NCBI GenBank assembly: GCA_016212095.1 | Contig: JACRHH010000002.1 | Span: 58,997-122,996, forward strand | Reading direction: 5' to 3' | DNA from: Nitrospirota bacterium | GTDB taxonomy: Bacteria; Nitrospirota; Thermodesulfovibrionia; SZUA-242 | DNA: 64,000 bases | Shown here: piece after piece, positions 34,540-43,924 of the stretch | Layout of the letters: the number at the start of each line of letters is the position of its first letter | How positions within the stretch are numbered: position 1 is the first letter of the stretch | Made by a program: the position numbers and the translations under genes | Notes under the pieces: generated by a model | The model's input: the letters and a program-made list of their open reading frames with translations, nothing else | Databases searched by the model: none | What the model was told of the DNA's origin: nothing

Positions 34540-36225
34540 ATGGCTCATGGGCGGCTCGTAATCATCAAGACGCTTGTGCTGCTGGGGTTTCTCAGCGTCA
34601 CGCTGAGGCTGTTCGACCTGATGATTCTTGAGCACAAGCAGCTTGCGGTGAGGGCTCAGAAGCAGCATCGCGCCGCCGAGCCCATCGACGCCCGGCGCGG
34701 AGCGATCTTCGACAGGCATTACCGCGAGCTTGCGGTGAACCGGCGTGTTGAATCTCTATATGGCGTGCCGCAGAAGGTGACGGATGCGCGCGCGGTGGCA
34801 GCAAGCCTATCGCCGTTTGTAGGAAGCGAGAAGACGGATCTGGTTGTGAAGCGCCTTTCAGCCGACAGGAGCAAGGGATTTGTATGGCTTGCGCGGAAGC
34901 TGGACGACAACACCGCCGAAAGCATTAAACGCCTCAAGCTCGGGGAGCAGATCGGGCTTGCCCCTGAGAGCTACCGAAGCTATCCGAAAGAGGCTCTGGC
35001 GGCGCATCTTCTTGGTTCGGTCAACATCGACAACGACGGCGTCGAGGGTGTCGAACTCAAATACGACGAGTATCTGCGCGGCAAGGGCGGAAGCAAGGTT
35101 CATGCGCGAGACGCGCGCGGCAGGGCACTCTCAAACGGCGGCGATTATGAGCAGCCCGGAAACAGCCTCGTGCTCACAATTGATGAAGACCTCCAGTACA
35201 TCGTGGAAAAACAGCTTGCCGACGCGGTGGAGAAATGGAATCCGCGCGCGGCAACCGCGATTGTGATGGATCCGTTCACGGGCGAGATTCTGGCGATGGG
35301 CGTCAATCCGACATTTTCGCCCGAAAAGCCGGACAGATCCGAAAACAGGCGAAATTTCGCCATAAGCGACGTTTACGAGCCGGGCTCCGTGTTCAAGGTC
35401 GTGGTGGCGTCCGCAGCGCTCGATCTTGGCGTGTACACGCCGTATGACCGCTTCGACTGCTCGCGCGGCTCGATAGAGGTTGGCGGGCGAGTTATACGGG
35501 ATGTTCACCGAAACGGCATGCTGACACTGGCCGAGGTTATCAAGAAATCGTCGAACGTCGGCTCGATAAAAATCGCGATGGGCGTCGGCAAGGATCGTTA
35601 CTTCGAGTATGTGAAAAAATTCGGCTTTGGGCAGTCAACAGGCATCGATCTTCCGGGCGAGGCTCGCGGGCTTTTCAGCGCAAACGCATCCTACGCCTCG
35701 GTCTCCATCGGATACGGAATCGCGGTGACGCCGCTTCAGCTTCTCACCGCCTATTCAGCCATCGCAAACGGCGGAACGCTGATGAAGCCGTATCTGGTTC
35801 AGGAGATTGTGGGCCCGGACGGCGAGACTGTGAAATCATTCCAGCCCGCGCAGGTGCGCCGGGTGATCTCGGAAAACACCAGCAGGACGATGGCCGAAAT
35901 ACTCTCAAGCGTGACGCAGGAGGGCGGAACCGCCAAAAAGGCCGCGGTGGATGGCAACGGCGTGGCCGGCAAGACCGGCACGGCCAGAAAGCTCGACATG
36001 ACCACCAAACGATATTCCGAGAGCAAGTACATGAGCTCGTTCGTTGGCTTCGTTCCGGCCAACGATCCGAAGCTTGCGATCATTGTTGTCATAGATGAGC
36101 CGAGAGGCGCGATTTACGGCGGCGAGGTTGCCGCGCCCGTTTTCAAGGGAATCTCCGAACACGCGCTCGTCTATCTGAAAGTGCCGAGGGAAGACACGAA
36201 GAATGTCCTGCTTGTGTCGAACTAG
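34540..36225 (+). CDS. ftsI: Division-specific peptidoglycan transpeptidase (penicillin-binding protein, FtsI type)
   Basis: A 561-residue class B penicillin-binding protein that cross-links septal peptidoglycan. N-terminal membrane helix (about 8-30), PBP dimerisation region (about 48-200, starting with DARRGAIFDRH), and transpeptidase domain with active-site Ser283 (SVFK), SSN at 337-339 and KTGTA near residue 480. It ends shortly after the domain, without a PASTA region. It starts 3 bases after ftsL and overlaps murEF at its 3' end. Confidence 0.93.
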   Translation: MAHGRLVIIKTLVLLGFLSVTLRLFDLMILEHKQLAVRAQKQHRAAEPIDARRGAIFDRHYRELAVNRRVESLYGVPQKVTDARAVAASLSPFVGSEKTDLVVKRLSADRSKGFVWLARKLDDNTAESIKRLKLGEQIGLAPESYRSYPKEALAAHLLGSVNIDNDGVEGVELKYDEYLRGKGGSKVHARDARGRALSNGGDYEQPGNSLVLTIDEDLQYIVEKQLADAVEKWNPRAATAIVMDPFTGEILAMGVNPTFSPEKPDRSENRRNFAISDVYEPGSVFKVVVASAALDLGVYTPYDRFDCSRGSIEVGGRVIRDVHRNGMLTLAEVIKKSSNVGSIKIAMGVGKDRYFEYVKKFGFGQSTGIDLPGEARGLFSANASYASVSIGYGIAVTPLQLLTAYSAIANGGTLMKPYLVQEIVGPDGETVKSFQPAQVRRVISENTSRTMAEILSSVTQEGGTAKKAAVDGNGVAGKTGTARKLDMTTKRYSESKYMSSFVGFVPANDPKLAIIVVIDEPRGAIYGGEVAAPVFKGISEHALVYLKVPREDTKNVLLVSN

Positions 36226-39049
36226 AACGATGCCGCTGCCGGAGCTGGTCGCCGCCGCGGGCGGCGTTTGCGTTTCAGGCCCGTGCGTTGGCGATATATG
36301 CGGAATCGCATACGACTCGCGTAGCATCCGGCCAGGATTCCTGTTTGCCGCCATGAAGGGCGCGGAGACGGACGGCAGGCAATTCATTGCTCAGGCTGTG
36401 GCAAACGGCGCAATCGCGGTTGCCGGGGAGAATATTGCGGATTATGCGGTTCCGGGAATTTCCATGATTGAGTGCGATGACATGCGGACGGCTACGGCCT
36501 CGATGAGCGCGGCGTTTTACGGCCAGCCGTCGAAACGCATGGGCGTTGTGGGAATAACCGGAACAAACGGCAAGACCACAACGGCGATGATTCTGCGGTC
36601 GATTCTGGAACATGCCGGAAACCGGACTGGTTTTATCGGAACGATCGGGTACATTACCGGCGAGGCAGAAATTGTACCCGCTTCAAGGACAACTCCCGAA
36701 TCGCCCGATCTTCAGGCGATGCTTGCCGACATGGCCGAAAACGGGCTTGCCCACGCGGTGATGGAGGTTTCGTCCCACGCGCTTGCGCTGAAAAGGGTGC
36801 ATGGCTGCGAGTTCGAGGCGGTTGTGTTTACGAACCTCACGCAGGATCATCTCGATTTCCACAGCACCATGGAGGAGTATTTCGAGACCAAGAGCGAGCT
36901 TTTCGATCACCTGCGCCCCGGCGGATTCGGCGCGATAAACGTTGACGACGCTTACGGCGCGAGACTTGTCGATTCCTCGGAGCTTGCCGACACCCGCCTG
37001 ATCACCTTCGGCGTGGAATCGGCGGCTGATGTTCGCGCGTTCGATGTTGAATCGGGAATGCGCGGGCTGCGGTTCCGGATCGAGTGGGAAGGCGGAAGCC
37101 GCGTGGCTTCGTCCGGATTGATCGGGCGCCACAACGTTTACAACATCCTTGCCGCCTTTTCGGTTGCCGTCGGCCTGGGCATTGCCGTTGATGTCGTGAT
37201 CGAGGCAATTGCGGCGGCCAATCGCGTTCCGGGCAGGTTCGAGAGGGTTGACGCGGGGCAGGATTTCGTTGTCGCGGTAGATTACGCTCATACGCACGAC
37301 GCGCTCGAACGTTCGATTGCGGCGGCCCGCGCCATCGCCGGAGCATCGGCCAAATTGTCCGGACTCTCGTCCGGACAAGGGCGCGTGATCACGGTCTTCG
37401 GCTGCGGCGGCGACCGCGACCGGGGCAAGCGCCCCAAAATGGGCGCGGTTGCGGCGAAGCATTCCGATTATGTTGTGATCACAAACGACAACCCAAGGCG
37501 CGAAAGGCCGGAGGACATTATTGCCGACATACTGGCCGGAGTTAAAAAGGACGGTCACATCGTGATTCCAGACAGGCGCGAGGCCATTCGCCATGCGATT
37601 GAGGCGGCCAAAAGCGGCGACGTTGTGCTGATTGCGGGCAAGGGACACGAGGATTACCAGGAAACCGGCGGCGTGAAGACGCATTTCAGCGACAGGGAAG
37701 AGGCATTGACCGCGCTTCGCGAGCGCATCGGCTTCACCGGAGCTTCGATAGACACGCGCACCATCAAGGCCGGCGAACTCTTCGTGGCGCTTCCGGGCGC
37801 GAAGGCCGACGGTCACGCGTTCGTGCCGCAGGCGTTTTCAAAAGGCGCGGCTGCGGCGCTTGTGAAAAGCGATTACATCCGCCCCGAAGGCATTGAGGAA
37901 TCGCGGCTGATCCGCGTTCCCGACCCTCTGGTTGCGCTTCAGGGCATGGCGATGCGGCGCAGGGCGATGCGCGGCGATATTCCTGTTGTAGGGGTTACCG
38001 GCAGCGCCGGGAAAACCACCACGAAAGAGATGATCGCAACTGTTCTGGGCGCGCGGTTCGATGTGCTCAAGACCAGTGGCAACCTGAACAACCATATCGG
38101 CGTTCCGCTCACGCTGATGGCGCTTCAACCCAGTCACACGGCGGCGGTTGTCGAGATGGGCATGAACCATCCGGGCGAGATTCGCAAGCTTTCCGAAATT
38201 GCGCGCCCCACGGTCGGCGTGATCACCAACATCGGCCCGGCGCATCTGGAAGGGCTCGGCAGCGTGGAGAACGTGCTTGCTGCAAAGCTCGAAATTCTGG
38301 ATCACCTGCAAGGCCCGATAGTTCTTAATGCCGACAATCAGTATTTGGCCAACGCGGCGATTAGAATCGCCGATGGGGCCAACGCTGTTAGCTCCATAAC
38401 CTCCTGCAAGGTGATCACATACGGCTTGAAAGAAGGCGCCGACATCCGGGCAACGGATGTTCAGGCGGGCGCGGACAGCGTGAGTTTCGTTGTTAATTTA
38501 GCTTCCGGCGGCGTGAAGTTCCGCATTCCTGTTCCGGGCATTTTCAATGTGTCGAACGTGCTTGCGTCAATCGCGGTCGGAACGATTCTGGGCATTCCGC
38601 TACATGAAATGGCGGAGCGGCTTTCGAATTTCAGCGGCGCTTCAATGCGGTTTGAGATTGCAAATATCGGGCCGTATCTGGTTATCAACGACGCGTACAA
38701 CGCAAATCCGCTTTCGATGCGAGCGGCGATTGAAACGCTGGCCGCTCAAGATGGAAGAAAGGTTGCTGTTCTGGGCGACATGCTTGAGCTTGGCCCCGAC
38801 GCGGCGCGCTTTCACGAAGAGATACTGCGTTTCGCGCGCGGCAGGGGAATTGACCGGATTGTCACGGTCGGGCCGATTTTCAGGTATGCGATAGATACCG
38901 CCATGGTTGACGCCACTGCCTTCAACGACGCAGCGACAGCCGCTTCCGCCATCGGCTCGATCATCCGCGCTGGCGACCGGATTCTGGTAAAAGGCTCGCG
39001 CGGAATGGCGATGGAGAATGTTGCGAGGGGGATACGCGATGCTTGCTAG
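36203..39049 (+). CDS. murEF: MurE-MurF fusion: UDP-MurNAc-tripeptide and -pentapeptide synthetase
   Basis: A 948-residue fusion of two Mur ligases. MurE half (about 10-500): P-loop GITGTNGKTTT (118-128), the Lys-bearing MEVSSHAL region and DNPRRERPEDI, the DNPR signature of meso-diaminopimelate-adding enzymes. MurF half (about 515-948): IDTRTIKAGELFVAL, P-loop GVTGSAGKTTT, NNHIGVPLTLM and NDAYNANPLSM. Both catalytic sites look intact, so one polypeptide adds DAP and then D-Ala-D-Ala to the UDP precursor. ATG 36203 overlaps ftsI by 23 bases; ATG 36230 is an alternative. Confidence 0.93.
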   Translation: MSCLCRTRTMPLPELVAAAGGVCVSGPCVGDICGIAYDSRSIRPGFLFAAMKGAETDGRQFIAQAVANGAIAVAGENIADYAVPGISMIECDDMRTATASMSAAFYGQPSKRMGVVGITGTNGKTTTAMILRSILEHAGNRTGFIGTIGYITGEAEIVPASRTTPESPDLQAMLADMAENGLAHAVMEVSSHALALKRVHGCEFEAVVFTNLTQDHLDFHSTMEEYFETKSELFDHLRPGGFGAINVDDAYGARLVDSSELADTRLITFGVESAADVRAFDVESGMRGLRFRIEWEGGSRVASSGLIGRHNVYNILAAFSVAVGLGIAVDVVIEAIAAANRVPGRFERVDAGQDFVVAVDYAHTHDALERSIAAARAIAGASAKLSGLSSGQGRVITVFGCGGDRDRGKRPKMGAVAAKHSDYVVITNDNPRRERPEDIIADILAGVKKDGHIVIPDRREAIRHAIEAAKSGDVVLIAGKGHEDYQETGGVKTHFSDREEALTALRERIGFTGASIDTRTIKAGELFVALPGAKADGHAFVPQAFSKGAAAALVKSDYIRPEGIEESRLIRVPDPLVALQGMAMRRRAMRGDIPVVGVTGSAGKTTTKEMIATVLGARFDVLKTSGNLNNHIGVPLTLMALQPSHTAAVVEMGMNHPGEIRKLSEIARPTVGVITNIGPAHLEGLGSVENVLAAKLEILDHLQGPIVLNADNQYLANAAIRIADGANAVSSITSCKVITYGLKEGADIRATDVQAGADSVSFVVNLASGGVKFRIPVPGIFNVSNVLASIAVGTILGIPLHEMAERLSNFSGASMRFEIANIGPYLVINDAYNANPLSMRAAIETLAAQDGRKVAVLGDMLELGPDAARFHEEILRFARGRGIDRIVTVGPIFRYAIDTAMVDATAFNDAATAASAIGSIIRAGDRILVKGSRGMAMENVARGIRDAC

Positions 39050-40118
39050 CCTGCTCTATTCCCTGCACGACATGTATTCGCCGCTGAACGTGTTCAGGTA
39101 CATCACGTTCAGGAGCACTCTCGCGGTTATGACGGCGCTTGCCCTGAGTCTGCTTGTTGGGCCGATGATAATCCGCTACCTCAAGGGAATGCGTGTCACG
39201 CAACAGGTTCGGGACGACGGGCCGCAGACGCATCTTGGAAAGCGCGGCACGCCGACTGCCGGAGGTCTGATCATAATCGCGGCAATCTCATCCACTGTAT
39301 TGCTTTGGGGCGATCTGAACAACCGCTTCATGTGGATCACGCTCTTTTCGCTGATCTCATTCGGAGCGATCGGCTACTGGGACGACTGGCTGAAGATCAG
39401 CCGCAGAAACACGGCCGGCATGAAGGCCCGATACAAGTTCGGACTCCAGATACTTGTCGCCACCGTCATCGCCGTGGTGGTGCGCTCGCAGGAAACGGCC
39501 TACGCAACAATGCTGAGCATCCCGTTTTTCAAGAAGGTGATGATCGATCTGGGTATTTTTTATGTGCCGTTTGCGGTGCTGGTGATCGTCGGATCGTCAA
39601 ACGCGGTGAACCTGACCGACGGCCTCGACGGCCTGGCGATCGGGCTGGTGGGCATCGCAAGCGTGGCTAACGCGCTTCTTATCTACATATCCGGCCACAG
39701 CCAGATGGCGCAGTATCTGCAAGTTTTCTATCTGCCCGGAACCGGCGAGCTCACCGTCTTCTGCTCGGCCATGCTAGGGGCGTCGCTCGGGTTTCTCTGG
39801 TTCAACTCGCACCCGGCTGAGGTCTTCATGGGCGACGTCGGCTCGCTTTCTCTTGGCGGCGCGCTCGGAACGCTTGCGGTTATTTCGAAGCACGAGATTG
39901 TGCTGGCGGTTGTGGGCGGCATCTTCGTGATCGAGACCGTCTCGGTGATCATTCAGGTGGTCTCGTTCAAGACCACCGGCAAGCGGGTATTCCGGATGGC
40001 CCCGATTCATCACCATTTCGAGCAGAAGGGCTGGCCGGAGTCGAAGGTTATCGTGCGGTTCTGGATTGTGGGAATTCTGCTGTCGCTGGTCAGTCTGGCC
40101 ACGCTAAAGTTGAGGTAG
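39039..40118 (+). CDS. mraY: Phospho-MurNAc-pentapeptide transferase (lipid I synthase)
   Basis: A 359-residue polytopic membrane enzyme that links phospho-MurNAc-pentapeptide to undecaprenyl phosphate. About ten transmembrane helices are visible, with the family motifs GKRGTPTAGGL, IGYWDDWLK, SSNAVNLTDGLDGLA, NSHPAEVFMGDVGSLSLGG and MAPIHHHFE. ATG 39039 has GAGGGGG upstream and overlaps the murEF stop by 11 bases. Confidence 0.95.
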   Translation: MLASLLYSLHDMYSPLNVFRYITFRSTLAVMTALALSLLVGPMIIRYLKGMRVTQQVRDDGPQTHLGKRGTPTAGGLIIIAAISSTVLLWGDLNNRFMWITLFSLISFGAIGYWDDWLKISRRNTAGMKARYKFGLQILVATVIAVVVRSQETAYATMLSIPFFKKVMIDLGIFYVPFAVLVIVGSSNAVNLTDGLDGLAIGLVGIASVANALLIYISGHSQMAQYLQVFYLPGTGELTVFCSAMLGASLGFLWFNSHPAEVFMGDVGSLSLGGALGTLAVISKHEIVLAVVGGIFVIETVSVIIQVVSFKTTGKRVFRMAPIHHHFEQKGWPESKVIVRFWIVGILLSLVSLATLKLR

Positions 40119-40121
40119 ACG

Positions 40122-41534
40122 ATGCGTGATAAATATGTAGAGACGCATAATTATGCGTCTCTACGCGGCAAACATGTAACGGTTGTCGGTCTCGCCCGAA
40201 GCGGCGCGGGCGCGGCGCGGCTTCTGGCGCGGCATGGCGCGATTGTCACGGTAAACGACAAGCGCCCCGCCGACACACTTGCCAATGCCATCGCCATGCT
40301 TTCAGCCACGACCCCGGATAATCGCGTGATAATTCTGCCTGGCGGACATCCGGACGAGGCGTTCGACGGCGCGGAACTGGTTGTGATAAGCCCCGGCGTG
40401 CCTTCGAATATCGAGCCGCTCGAAAAATGCCGCAGGCGCGGCGTTCCGGTGATCGGCGAGCTGGAGCTTGGATTCCGGTTCATGAACGCGCCGTTTGCGG
40501 CCATTACCGGAACCAACGGCAAATCCACCGTCACCACCCTGCTTGGCCTCATGATCGGCGCATCCGGAAAGCACGCGTTTGTGGGCGGCAACATCGGTCT
40601 GTCGATCTGCGAGGCGGCGGCGGATGTCGAGGCCGGGGCGATGCCGCGTCCGGATTGGGTTGTGGCTGAAGTGTCGAGCTTCCAGCTTGAAACAATTCAG
40701 GAATTCCGGCCAAAAATTGCGGCGATCCTGAACATCACGCCCGATCATCTAGACCGCTACGATTCGCCGGATGATTACGCCAGGGCAAAGACGCGCATAT
40801 TCGAGCGGCAGGCGGGCGGCGATGTTCTTGTGCTGAACGCCGACGACGCGGCAGTTGCGGCGCTCGGCAAAATAGCGCCCGCCAGTGTTGCGCTTTTCAG
40901 CCGCGCTATCGAGGTCTCAAACGGCGTCTTCATGCGCGGCGAAATGATGTGTTACAACCTCGACGGCTCTTCCGGAAACATCATCCCGGTGGCGGATATA
41001 AAAATTCGCGGCGTTCACAATCTGGAAAACGCGATGGCAGCCTCCTGCATGGCGCTTCTGGCCGGAGTGAAGGCCGAAGTTATCGCCTCGGTGTTGAGAG
41101 AATTTCCGGGGCTTGAGCACAGGCTTGAGCATGTGGCCGAAATCGACGGCGTGACATACATAAACGATTCCAAGGGAACGAACGTGGGCGCGGTCGAAAA
41201 ATCGCTTGCAAGCTTCGAGCAGCCAGTGGTGCTGATCGCGGGCGGGCGCGACAAGGCGTCGGATTTCACGGCGCTTGCGCCGCTTGTCCGAAGGCACGCA
41301 AAGGCTGTCGTTCTGATCGGCGAGGCTGCCGGAAAGCTCGAAAAGGCGCTTGCCGGAACCGTTCCGATAATCCATGCCGAAAGCATGGCCGATGCCGTGA
41401 GGAAATCGCGCGACGCTGCCAAACCCGGCGATGTTGTGCTGCTCTCTCCGGCCTGCGCCAGCTTCGACATGTTCAGGGATTTCGAGGACAGGGGACGCGT
41501 GTTCAAGAAGGAGGTTGGAAAACTTCGTGAATAA
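40122..41534 (+). CDS. murD: UDP-MurNAc-L-alanine:D-glutamate ligase
   Basis: A 470-residue Mur ligase. The N-terminal domain begins KHVTVVGLARSGAG, the P-loop is ITGTNGKSTVTT (GTNGKS 130-135), followed by VAEVSSFQLE, NITPDHLDRY and the C-terminal INDSKGTN and LLSPACASFDMF. It adds D-glutamate to UDP-MurNAc-L-Ala. Residues 6-15 (VETHNYASLR) are encoded by a 28-bp palindromic repeat lying just after the start codon. The alternative that translation starts after the repeat is weak because no in-frame start codon with a ribosome site is evident there. Confidence 0.94.
   Translation: MRDKYVETHNYASLRGKHVTVVGLARSGAGAARLLARHGAIVTVNDKRPADTLANAIAMLSATTPDNRVIILPGGHPDEAFDGAELVVISPGVPSNIEPLEKCRRRGVPVIGELELGFRFMNAPFAAITGTNGKSTVTTLLGLMIGASGKHAFVGGNIGLSICEAAADVEAGAMPRPDWVVAEVSSFQLETIQEFRPKIAAILNITPDHLDRYDSPDDYARAKTRIFERQAGGDVLVLNADDAAVAALGKIAPASVALFSRAIEVSNGVFMRGEMMCYNLDGSSGNIIPVADIKIRGVHNLENAMAASCMALLAGVKAEVIASVLREFPGLEHRLEHVAEIDGVTYINDSKGTNVGAVEKSLASFEQPVVLIAGGRDKASDFTALAPLVRRHAKAVVLIGEAAGKLEKALAGTVPIIHAESMADAVRKSRDAAKPGDVVLLSPACASFDMFRDFEDRGRVFKKEVGKLRE
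40137..40164. repeat. 28-bp perfect palindrome inside the murD 5' end
   Basis: GTAGAGACGCATAA followed by its exact reverse complement. It is in the murD reading frame and encodes VETHNYASL. The same family occurs in the ftsW 3' end, in the same frame. Confidence 0.85.
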
Positions 41535-42813
41535 TTCATCCGGCGTTGACAGGGCGCTTCTGTTTTCGGCTGTCACCCTTGCGCTCGTGGGCGTTTTCAT
41601 GGTTTACAGCGCGACAGCCGTCATGGCCGTAAATGGCAAAAGCGGAAGTTTTGCGTACCTTATTCGGCACATGATTTCGCTTGCAATAGGCTTTGGCGCG
41701 ATGGCTGTTTTCACGTTCATCGATTACCGCGAACTGCGAAAACTGGCGGTTCCGCTTCTGATAGCATCGTTCGCGCTGCTCATTCTGGTCTTCATGCCGG
41801 TGATCGGAATCAAGGCAAACGGCGCGCAGCGCTGGCTTCGGCTCTGGCCGACAACGTTTCAGCCGTCGGAACTGGCCAAACTCGCGTTTGTTATTTTTCT
41901 TGCCGATTACGTCAGCCGCCCGAACGGTTTCAATCCGGCCACTCGCGCAAACGTGGCGATGTCGCTGAAGCAGAAGATGGAGCATCCGGTGACCGGGTTT
42001 GCGATGCCGCTTGGAATCATGCTGCTTTTCCAGGTCGTGCTTATAAAACAGCCGGATTTCGGCGCGGTGATGAATCTTGGCATCATCACGGTGACAATGC
42101 TGATTCTGGGCGGCGTGAGGATGAAGTTTTTCCTGGCCTTCCTTCCGTTTGCGCTGGCGGCCATATTCATGCTGGTTCAGGCTCCGTACAGGATGCGGCG
42201 AATAACATCGTTTCTGGATCCGTGGGGCGACGAGCGCGGAAGCGGCTACCAGCTTGTGCAGTCGCTCATCTCGTTCGGAAACGGCGGACTTGGCGGCCTC
42301 GGACTTGGCAAGGGGCAGCAGAAGCTCTTCTTCCTGCCGGAGCCGCATACGGATTTCATATTCTCGATGATCGGCGAGGAACTCGGTTTTATCGGCGCTA
42401 TTTTCGTGATCGGGCTGTTTCTGGTCGTTTTCGCGCGCGGAATGAAAATATCGGCGCGAGCCGGTGATGCGTTCGGCAAGTATCTGGCGTTCGGGCTTAC
42501 GTTCATGATCGTGCTGCAAGCCATTTTGAACGCGGCGGTTTCCACGGGGCTGATGCCTACCAAGGGATTGCCGCTTCCTTTTGTTAGCTACGGAGGGTCG
42601 TCGCTTCTGGTCAGCCTCTCGGCAGCCGGAATACTGCTGAACATATCGTCGCGCCAGACATCGGGGGTGTTTCTTTCTAACGCAGCGATGCGGCATAGCA
42701 AAAGGTTTATTGCCAATCCGCGTCTTGCAGGCGTAGAGACGCATCATCATGCGTCTCTACAGGCCGATGCGACGCATTATCATGCGTCTCTACAGGCTGC
42801 GGGCGAGGCATAA
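41527..42813 (+). CDS. ftsW: Septal peptidoglycan glycosyltransferase FtsW
   Basis: A 428-residue SEDS-family polymerase with about ten membrane helices that extends glycan strands from lipid II together with FtsI. Family motifs: VYSATAVMA, GAQRWLRL, FQPSELAKLAFVIFLADY, LIKQPDFGAV, DPWGDERGSGYQLVQSL and GLPLPFVSYGGSSLL. GTG 41527 (AAGGAGG upstream) overlaps the murD stop. The last 26 residues come from palindromic repeats and read VETHHHASLQ and DATHYHASLQ. Confidence 0.93.
   Translation: MNNSSGVDRALLFSAVTLALVGVFMVYSATAVMAVNGKSGSFAYLIRHMISLAIGFGAMAVFTFIDYRELRKLAVPLLIASFALLILVFMPVIGIKANGAQRWLRLWPTTFQPSELAKLAFVIFLADYVSRPNGFNPATRANVAMSLKQKMEHPVTGFAMPLGIMLLFQVVLIKQPDFGAVMNLGIITVTMLILGGVRMKFFLAFLPFALAAIFMLVQAPYRMRRITSFLDPWGDERGSGYQLVQSLISFGNGGLGGLGLGKGQQKLFFLPEPHTDFIFSMIGEELGFIGAIFVIGLFLVVFARGMKISARAGDAFGKYLAFGLTFMIVLQAILNAAVSTGLMPTKGLPLPFVSYGGSSLLVSLSAAGILLNISSRQTSGVFLSNAAMRHSKRFIANPRLAGVETHHHASLQADATHYHASLQAAGEA
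42733..42793. repeat. Two palindromic repeats encoding the FtsW C-terminus
   Basis: Copy 1 (42733-42760) has 12-base arms GTAGAGACGCAT / ATGCGTCTCTAC and loop CATC. Copy 2 (about 42766-42793) keeps GACGCAT / ATGCGTC and the right arm, but its left arm has decayed. Both are in the ftsW frame. Confidence 0.85.
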
Positions 42814-42817
42814 AACT

Positions 42818-43924
42818 ATGCGGGCGGTGATTGCAGGCGGCGGCACTGGCGGGCATCTCTATCCGGGGATTGCCATAGCCACAGAGATCGTTTCGCGCGA
42901 GCCCGACAACCGTGTGCTGTTTATAGGCACGCGCCGCGGCATCGAGGAAAAGGTTGTTCCGAGGGAAGGGTTTAACATCAGGTTCATCAAGATCGAGGGA
43001 TTTGTGAACGTGGGCATTGCCGGAAAGATACGGACGATTGCGGCGATTCCGGGTGCGGTTTCCGAATCGAAGCGCATACTGGGCGAGTTCGATCCGCATG
43101 TGGTGATCGGCGTTGGCGGCTACGCCTCCGGCCCGGCGGTCATAGGCGCGCGCTGCATGGGGTTTCCCACGATGATACAGGAGCAGAACGCCATGCCGGG
43201 CCTTGCCAACCGGATTCTGGGAAGGCTTGTTGATACAGTGGCGATAACCTACCCGGACAGCAGACGCTGGTTCGACGGCGAAAAAACCGTGTTCACCGGC
43301 AACCCGGTTCGGAGCTCGATAGGCACGGCTGAGCGCAAGAACGCTCTTGCATCGCTGGGCCTTGAAGACGGCAGGTTCACGGTTCTGGTGCTTGGCGGCT
43401 CGCGCGGCGCGCACAGCATAAACATGGCGATGATCGGCGCGCTCGACAGGCTGGAAGACATACGCTGGAAAATCCAGATAATTCACCAGACCGGCGACGC
43501 GGACGAGGCCGCGGTGAAGGAAGCGTATAGAAAACGCTCGATGCACGGCGTTGTGTCGGCCTTCATGCACGAGATGGCGCAGGCATACGCTGCCGCCGAT
43601 CTGGTTGTCTGCCGGGCCGGAGCGTCCACGCTTGCCGAGGTTTCGGCTTGCGGCAAGGCGTCGGTGCTTGTGCCGTATCCGTATGCGGCGCGAAATCATC
43701 AGGAGATAAACGCGCGGAAGGTGTTCGAGATGGGCGCGTGCCGCGTCATTCACGATACCGATCTTACAGGCGCGGTGCTTGCGGCCACGGTCAGGGAGCT
43801 TTACGAAAACAGGGACGAAATAGGTGCGATGGAGAGGGCCAGCAAGTCGCTTGGAAAAAGCGGCGCGGCCCGTCACATAGTCGATCTTGCGTATGAGCTT
43901 TGCAGAAGAAAAGGAGTGCTATGA
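42818..43924 (+). CDS. murG: Lipid II synthase (UDP-GlcNAc transferase) MurG
   Basis: A 368-residue peripheral membrane GT28 glycosyltransferase that adds GlcNAc to lipid I. It starts MRAVIAGGGTGGHLYPG with the N-terminal G-loop, followed by GVGGYASGPAV, QEQNAMPGLANR, VLGGSRGAHSIN and the UDP-binding ADLVVCRAGASTLAE and PYPYAARNHQ. ATG 42818 is chosen on homology, with GAGG upstream; the frame upstream runs through the ftsW repeats. Confidence 0.95.
   Translation: MRAVIAGGGTGGHLYPGIAIATEIVSREPDNRVLFIGTRRGIEEKVVPREGFNIRFIKIEGFVNVGIAGKIRTIAAIPGAVSESKRILGEFDPHVVIGVGGYASGPAVIGARCMGFPTMIQEQNAMPGLANRILGRLVDTVAITYPDSRRWFDGEKTVFTGNPVRSSIGTAERKNALASLGLEDGRFTVLVLGGSRGAHSINMAMIGALDRLEDIRWKIQIIHQTGDADEAAVKEAYRKRSMHGVVSAFMHEMAQAYAAADLVVCRAGASTLAEVSACGKASVLVPYPYAARNHQEINARKVFEMGACRVIHDTDLTGAVLAATVRELYENRDEIGAMERASKSLGKSGAARHIVDLAYELCRRKGVL

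Noticed and set aside
41536..42750. A 404-codon open frame antisense to ftsW, and similar long antisense frames opposite murEF, glnD, murG and rsmH
   Set aside because: They lie entirely opposite strongly supported genes, have His/Arg/Gln-rich compositions typical of antisense frames in high-GC DNA, and match no family.
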